DNA of 64,000 nt. Source: Vandiemenella viatica. Its lineage: Eukaryota > Arthropoda > Insecta > Orthoptera > Morabidae. The stretch's first letter is position 1, and every line of letters starts with the position of its first letter. Below are positions 58,740-64,000 of this stretch, in pieces. Location of the stretch: positions 182,056,494 through 182,120,493 of the forward strand of contig JARYHS010008074.1 in assembly GCA_031002005.1 (NCBI GenBank). Direction: 5' to 3'. Position numbers and translations under genes: made by a program. The notes beneath the pieces were generated by a model. The model searched no databases. It was not told the DNA's origin and was given only the letters and a program-made list of their open reading frames with translations.

Positions 58740-59345
58740 GAGGCGATTTTAATTATTTTTATTGGGGGGGGGGGGGAGGGGTATACTCTCAGAGTGACTC
58801 CATATAAAATCATTGAGATGCTATATATTTAAAATAATATATTTTGAGGCCACTCAATTCTAAATTTTTGTGTATCCCTTTAATATTGTCTGGCGGAGCT
58901 TTCTTGCAGTCGAAATGCATACTATGTGCTACATATGCAGTGATGTATTAAACTTTGCTATTTTATTAGTGAGTTTATATGCATAAAAATGAAGCAATCC
59001 GATTGAGATCCTATGAGCCTTTTTTTTTTTTTTTTTTTTTTTGAGGCCACTCAGTTCCGGAGTTGAAATATTGGAAAAACCAGTCCTAGATCCGGAATTC
59101 CACTATGCATGTCCTAGTGATTTCGTCCTAATATTTAGCCAACTTGAAATTAGATGTCAATTTGACCTTTTTGTTAATACCAGATCAAGCTATTCCTTCA
59201 CTCCTTTGCCACTGTCGTCTTCAGTCGGTTGTGGAAGGTCAATGTTTTACTTATCTTAGAATGAGATGTGAAGTATTTCTGTGTTACAGGAATAAAATAA
59301 GTGTATTCCAGATAATCACTTCTAACTCAGAACATTAAATTTCAC
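58740..59345. repeat. Simple-sequence tracts and a short direct repeat
   Basis: A G run lies at about 58765-58780 and a 23-base T run at about 59020-59042. 'TTTTGAGGCCACTCA' occurs at about 58843 and again directly after the T run, suggesting a duplicated or retroposed segment. Confidence 0.5.
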
Positions 59346-59378
59346 AATCTTTTACTTTGAAGTACACCTGAAATCAGT

Positions 59379-59560
59379 GACAGATCTACGAATTTTCCAT
59401 ATTCTGAGATTGCTGCCCCTTCAAACATGATCTATTCTCTGGGCTGTAGAGCTATATATCAAAAGTCACCACCTCATGAATTTGGCCACCCCTTCAAACG
59501 TGATTTTGCTGTCTGGGGCAACTGCTCCGGTTTGCCCCTGCCCTGCCTGAAGTTCAGAAA
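59379..59560. repeat. Diverged relative of the 37695-38062 hAT-type element
   Basis: 'GATCTACGAATTTTCC', then 'GAGATTGCTGCCCCTTCAAACAT' split by one mismatch from the 37.8-kb copy, then 'GGCCACCCCTTCAAACG' and a G/C-rich end 'GCCCCTGCCCTGCCTG'. No flanking duplication was resolved. Confidence 0.55.
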
Positions 59561-59749
59561 TATTTCTCTCTTGTAACTGCAGGTTAAGACTGTGCTTTAT
59601 CTGTGCTTTAAGTCCATTATTTGTCATCTACAATTAAATGTTGTCAACTGAACATGGAATTTTTTATTAGATGTAAAATATTTTCATAAAATTAATGCCA
59701 AAAATAACTAGGCTGTTTGGAGATGACTGCATATTCTGTTTTTTTTCAG

Positions 59750-59818
59750 GAGTTACTTGCGTTCACTAGCAGCTGCATTACCACGACATCAGAAATCTGA
59801 AAAGAAGATATTCCTGCA
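59750..59818 (+). CDS. POLA1: Candidate further POLA1 exon
   Basis: A 69-base frame lies between a strong acceptor (CTGTTTTTTTTCAG) and a perfect donor (GTGAGT). It takes in one base and leaves two, exactly compatible with the POLA1 exon ending at 49057. It encodes 'SYLRSLAAALPRHQKSEKKI'. The corresponding part of POLA1 between the N-terminal motif and the exonuclease/polymerase core is poorly conserved, so sequence alone cannot confirm it. Spacing, strand, splice signals and phase support it. Confidence 0.55.
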
Positions 59819-59824
59819 GTGAGT

Positions 59825-61550
59825 AGTAATTTAATACCTCTCTTACTCTAAAAATCATTACATACTTAATAATTTTTGAAGTGTTAAAATATTACAAACT
59901 TTTGCTTTAGATTAATTGGACTACAAATTAATATAATATGTGCAAAAAAAAAAAAAAAATATCCTCAGATACTACACACTGTTTACTGCTCTTACTCGGC
60001 AACAGTGCAGCAATTACTGTTCATACTGGTAGATGGTATTTTATGGAGATCAGTACAGAAGACTTTTTAATGACTGAATGAGAAATCATGGAAGAGATAT
60101 TTTACACATTGGGACTTACTATGAAAATAATGTTGCAATAATTGAAAAACGATGTTGATAATGACTAGTTACATGTTGGAGGTGGTGTAGTGTAATTTTT
60201 TTCGTGTCCTCTTGCTTCATAATTGTCTGAATACCTTCTCTCCCCCCAGTTTACTAGATCTAAACTTATGAGATGAATCATTTAGAAGTGTATTCTCCAG
60301 AAATAGATCTTAAACTCCCCTCTTTAATGCTATTAATTCCTTTATTGTTTCTGATATTCCGTTCTTTCTTTCTGCTAACCTATTCAGTTGTTGTCTCTTC
60401 TTACCAACATCTTTAGCCTTCTCATGTTTCTAACGTAGTATATAGACTAACACTTTCCTTAATGTATTGTTTTTTTTTTTAACTATTTTTATTTCCTCTC
60501 CACTGTATTGATACCATTCTTTTGCATACTAAACATTACCCTTAAATATATCTTCAGTTCTGAAATATGTTCCTTTTTTTATAAATCTACCCATAACCTT
60601 GACTAATTCAAAACTACTTGTTACTCTTGCAATTCGAAGCCCATAAAGTTATAGGGATTTATTAGGAAGATAACCAACGTGTTAAGCTCTGCTCAACCAT
60701 TTATATAAAGTCTCTTTCCCTTACTAAGGTGTTTGCAAATTTCTGTTCCCTTGTGTTACCAATCTTATTTCATTTCCAGTCAAAACCCGGTAAATGTAAA
60801 TCCTCACCAGTACTAACATCCTATTGTCACCTCTGAATATAACTTTAATTTCTCCACAAGTATCTCATCATCATTCAGTAACCCTTTTTATACATATATT
60901 CCTCCAGAAATTTACCCCCTATAACTTACGAATAATATCTATGAACACCAAAAAACTACAGTAGTTCCTGCTAATCAGTATTAATACTCTTGCACCCATT
61001 TATTATTCCAGAACTTCTTTGGTACAGTCTATTATCCTCTGTGAAAGCTTCTTTACCTAAAAGTGTTGTGCCCAGCACATGTTCACATACCTCACTAAAC
61101 TCTTACACCTATCACAAAAACAGAAACATATTAATCACATCTCTCTCCTGATCTCTGAAATGGCAACTATTGTATCATTTAATGTGGAAGGCGTGTTCTT
61201 AGAGATTTTTGTTAGTGGAAACATAAACCATCTTAAAACAACCTAAAAAATCCACATATATCACCAACAATTATCATAGAAATAATCGAATTACTGAAGT
61301 TAATCACCTCTCAACAATTTCAATTTTAAGAAATTGTACATTATACAGGAGTAAGGACAACCCAAAAGTTGTCCAATATCGGGAATAATTGATTATATCT
61401 ATATTGACCACATAGAGTATATAATATTCCAAGATATTATCCCAAAAAATTGATAAGAGATAATATACTGTTATAAGTTCAGATGTATTAAAGATAGTAG
61501 GATACAATATTATATCCTACCTTGAGGTATTATTTAGATTGAGTATGAAT
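59825..61550. other. Probable POLA1 intron with old LINE debris
   Basis: Around 60250-61200 the minus strand carries faint similarity to the decayed LINE at 39200-41670 (a 'VIFLINPYNFMGFELQE'-like block parallels 'DVFPINPDVNLVGLQATE'). No intact frame. Confidence 0.4.
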
Positions 61551-61554
61551 TCTT

Positions 61555-61965
61555 GCTGTTTACCAGAGTAGTGGATAAAGGTTATAGTATCAGACACAGG
61601 AGTTAGAGTTGTGCAAAGGAGAGCACCTAGATTTGTTTCTGGAAATTACCGCAGGCCCCAGTCATTAGCTCAGCTGAAATGGGAGTTATTGAAAGACAGG
61701 AAAAGGGTGAAGAGTGTGCTGGAAGTGTATAAGGTGTATGTTGGTGATGAGGCTTGGAAAGATATTGGTTGAAGAATTAGGACTAATGCGTGAAAGGGGG
61801 AAGATGACCATCAGAACAATATTGATTTTGTGCATAAGCATGTGGGGAAAATTTTGTTTTGCTAATAAGGGTGTCGGGGGATTGGAATAAATTACCAAGG
61901 GAAGTGATTATTTTACAAAAAAATGTTGAAGGATTTCAAAATTGAAGTTTGTAAATGGTAAAAGT
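61555..61965 (+). pseudogene. LINE ORF2 C-terminal fragment
   Basis: Plus-strand text includes 'DLFLEITAG', 'AWKDIGG'-like text and 'GDWNKLPREVIILQKNVEGF', in shifting frames. The 'NKLPREV' tail is shared with 46269-46835 and 39200-41670, making three copies of one family in the window. Confidence 0.7.
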
Positions 61966-62159
61966 AGACAGGTGGGGGGAATTTACACTTGAAATATGTA
62001 AGATAATAGTAATAATAGAAAGGGGTAAATAGATGACTAAGAGAAATTGCCATTGGAGTATGTGCTCCCATCAGTTCAATGCAAGAGATGAGAGTGATAT
62101 AATATGCCTACTGGATGAACCACAAATTACACAGTGGCATATAAAACATAAAAACATCA

Positions 62160-62830
62160 ACTTCCCGATTGAGGAAAAATACAAAACTTTTTGGAAATAA
62201 CAGTTAAAAAGCTAGATATTAAACATAGTTTCAGTAGTTACAGAAAACCAACCTCTACAGATATAATTATACATACTTCTTTCAACCACTTCTTCATTCG
62301 TGAAAAGGCTGCTGTTAGATATATGTTGCACTAAATGAATGATATACCCTTTTCCAAAGTAAATTACATGACAGAGTTCATTAATATTACGCTAATAGCA
62401 TCCAAGAATGTTTATGCACTACCATAGTACAAAAGATTAATAACAAATTTGTCAACATGGTCAGCAAACCCCAAGACTCTGTCATTAAATCCCCGAACCA
62501 CACTTATAAATGACACACAACAAGATAACTGGCAATGGTATACAATGACATATATGAACATACACACAGGATCAGTAGAATTTTCAGAAAGATGGGAATA
62601 AATATAGCTCTCAGAACTGATAACACGATTAAATTACGGCTCAACAGAAGTACAGCTGAAATTTAATACCAACAGTCAGGAATATGTGAACTGAGTTGCC
62701 AGCAGTGTATGGTATTCACATCGGTCAAACTGTAAGAACATTTTAAGTCTGATACAAAGTACATTTGAGTGTCTCTAAGGTGCTCTAGTCACCATACATT
62801 TGCTGAAAATTTACTAGAAAACAAACATGA
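62160..62830 (+). pseudogene. Penelope-like element remnant (RT end and GIY-YIG region)
   Basis: 'FLEITVKKLDIKHSFSSYRK' followed by 'PTSTDIIIHTSFNH' matches the 'FLD..I.....F..YRKPT.TD..IH..SNH' block at the end of Penelope-type reverse transcriptases. 'EKAAVRYML' and 'SKVNYMTEFINITLIASKN' follow. Further on, 'CELSCQQC' and, one frame away, 'GIHIGQTVRTF' correspond to the start of the GIY-YIG endonuclease domain (Y.L.C..C...YIGQT.R). At least four stops or frameshifts make it inactive. Penelope-like elements use this endonuclease instead of the LINE type. Confidence 0.8.
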
Positions 62831-62834
62831 ACAT

Positions 62835-63640
62835 ACTGAAATAGGAAAAGATATGCCAATACTGACAATCAATAATAAATAATAATAAAAAAACATTCTG
62901 ATAACACAGGAAAATATCCACATTTAAAAAGCAGTAAATGAAGGGGAAAATATAAATTCCAAAATCAAGCATGCCACCATAACATAGATAAAAATTAAAC
63001 ACATATAAACAAAACAAAAACAGGTTGATGATGCACTTTCGTAAGGTAGTAGTTATTTCTGAATAAATCAGCATAAACAACAACATATGTGTTTTTGGTT
63101 GTAACACAGCAGGTGGGGAATAATAATGTGCTTACAAAAAATGAAAACATTTTCTACAAAACATTACAGTGTGTGTTTGCAACACACAAAGTAACCAAAT
63201 AAAAGACTTGGGTAGAATATTTTCTGACTGAAATGTAATAATAATTAAAAAAATATTATTATTACTATTTACAGAAACATACTATACCAAGATCAAAACA
63301 AGTACATAACTTGTTCTGTGATACCGATTACGATCTATAAATCGATACGTATATGCTAAAACGAAGTTTTCAATTTAGCTGCACTAGATGTATTAAAAAA
63401 AAATTAAAATAAAACTGCTAGAAATCCATTGTTAATAAAGCAGCTTAGTCATGAATATTAACTTTACTGTAATTAATGATTATTTACTTCCTCTCATCTG
63501 CTACTTAAATTTTTCCGTTGTAATAAATTGTTTCTCATCTTCTTTGACAACATTCAAATATTTCGTTGCTGTTCTTATTATTCCAACACATTCTGTGTAA
63601 ACGTTTCACATTATATCACAGTTAGCTATCATTGTCTGTG
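62835..63640. other. A-rich non-coding stretch
   Basis: No recognisable gene or repeat end. Confidence 0.45.
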
Positions 63641-63649
63641 CCTTTCTCA

Positions 63650-63910
63650 CCCGAGGGCCCGCTCTAGGGGGGGGGGGCAAACCGGGCATTTGCCCGGGGC
63701 GCTAAAATTTAGGGGCGCCATTTCGGCTGTAAGTGTGAGAAAAATATTAATAATATTAATGGGTTAAATACCCAATTAATAAAAAAAATCCATATACCGA
63801 TTTTTTCGTTCTTTAAAAACTTATAGTCCTTAGCTTTTTAGGTGCGCCCCTAGAGACTTCTTAGAGACGAGGCGCGGACCTCAAAGGGGCGCGCCGTTGC
63901 CTCGCCGCCT
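63650..63910. mobile_element. GC-rich short DNA element
   Basis: Starts near 'GGCCCGCTCTAGGGGGGGGG' with 'GGGCATTTGCCCGGGGCGC' and ends in 'GGGGCGCGCC' text. An AT-rich centre lies between GC-rich arms. This composition contrasts sharply with its surroundings and resembles insect repeats with 'CGGGCATTTGCCCGGGGCGC' ends. Exact ends and superfamily unresolved. Confidence 0.45.
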
Positions 63911-63941
63911 GTGTGTGAATTCCGCCATAGGAGCAACTTCA

Positions 63942-64000
63942 GCCGGCCTCGGTAGCGTAGGGGCTAGAGTGCTAGCTCCACGTGCCGAAGGTCGCCGGTT
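63942..64000 (+). repeat. tRNA-derived SINE, cut by window end
   Basis: 'GGCCTCGGTAGCGTAGGGGC' (A-box region) and 'GGTCGCCGGTT' (start of a B box) have tRNA spacing. It is a different family from the other SINEs in the window. Confidence 0.65.

Noticed and set aside
62814..63107. 97-codon minus-strand hydrophobic frame as a membrane protein
   Set aside because: It is an F/Y/L-rich translation of A-rich plus-strand sequence downstream of a dead Penelope fragment, with no supporting signals.

Overview
This is animal genomic DNA, most probably from an insect with a large, repeat-rich genome. It is AT-rich, with spliced host exons far apart and a dense mix of animal and insect-type transposons: RTE-like, CR1/Jockey-like and I/R1-like LINEs, a Penelope-like element, hAT, mariner, P-element/THAP and PIF-Harbinger relatives, and tRNA-derived SINEs. 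SINE style and repeat load suggest a polyneopteran (stick insect, cockroach or orthopteroid), but that is inference. Nothing bacterial or viral is visible. Two assembly gaps of exactly 1000 N lie at 21896-22895 and 43382-44381.

Host genes. One exon of importin-5 (karyopherin beta-3) is at 11600-11762 (+). At least two N-terminal exons of the DNA polymerase alpha catalytic subunit lie at 48042-48242 and 48742-49057 (+). A phase-compatible candidate further exon is at 59750-59818. The last quarter of the window is thus probably POLA1 intron filled with transposon debris. An unassigned candidate exon is at 27920-28005 (+).

Region by region. 1-11.5 kb: a long inverted repeat, SINE heads, degraded LINE and hAT pieces, a MITE. 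11.6-16.5 kb: the importin-5 exon, a decayed hAT copy containing a SINE, another SINE and a mariner fragment. 20.1-27.4 kb: a hAT-like N-terminus cut by the 5' end of a LINE whose 5' region is about five tandem ~120-bp monomers before an esterase-type ORF1 that runs into a gap. Next comes a hAT copy (22994-27377) carrying a nested RTE-like LINE. 28.5-36 kb: a multi-exon THAP/P-element transposase pseudogene; its THAP exon is split by a 1336-bp Harbinger-type element (TTA target duplication) that encodes a MADF protein. 36.5-47 kb: a SINE, LINE remnants in both orientations, two short hAT-type elements with 8-bp target duplications, and a gap. 48-60 kb: POLA1 exons with an internally deleted LINE, mariner fragments and a hAT-type element in the introns. 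60-64 kb: LINE and Penelope remnants, a GC-rich element and the start of a SINE.

The genes do not form an operon or pathway. The window is best read as two housekeeping genes stretched by layered transposition. The nesting gives relative ages: the Harbinger element is younger than the THAP gene, and the RTE-like LINE is younger than its hAT host. All calls come from reading translated sequence and repeat structure by eye; family names within the LINEs are approximate.
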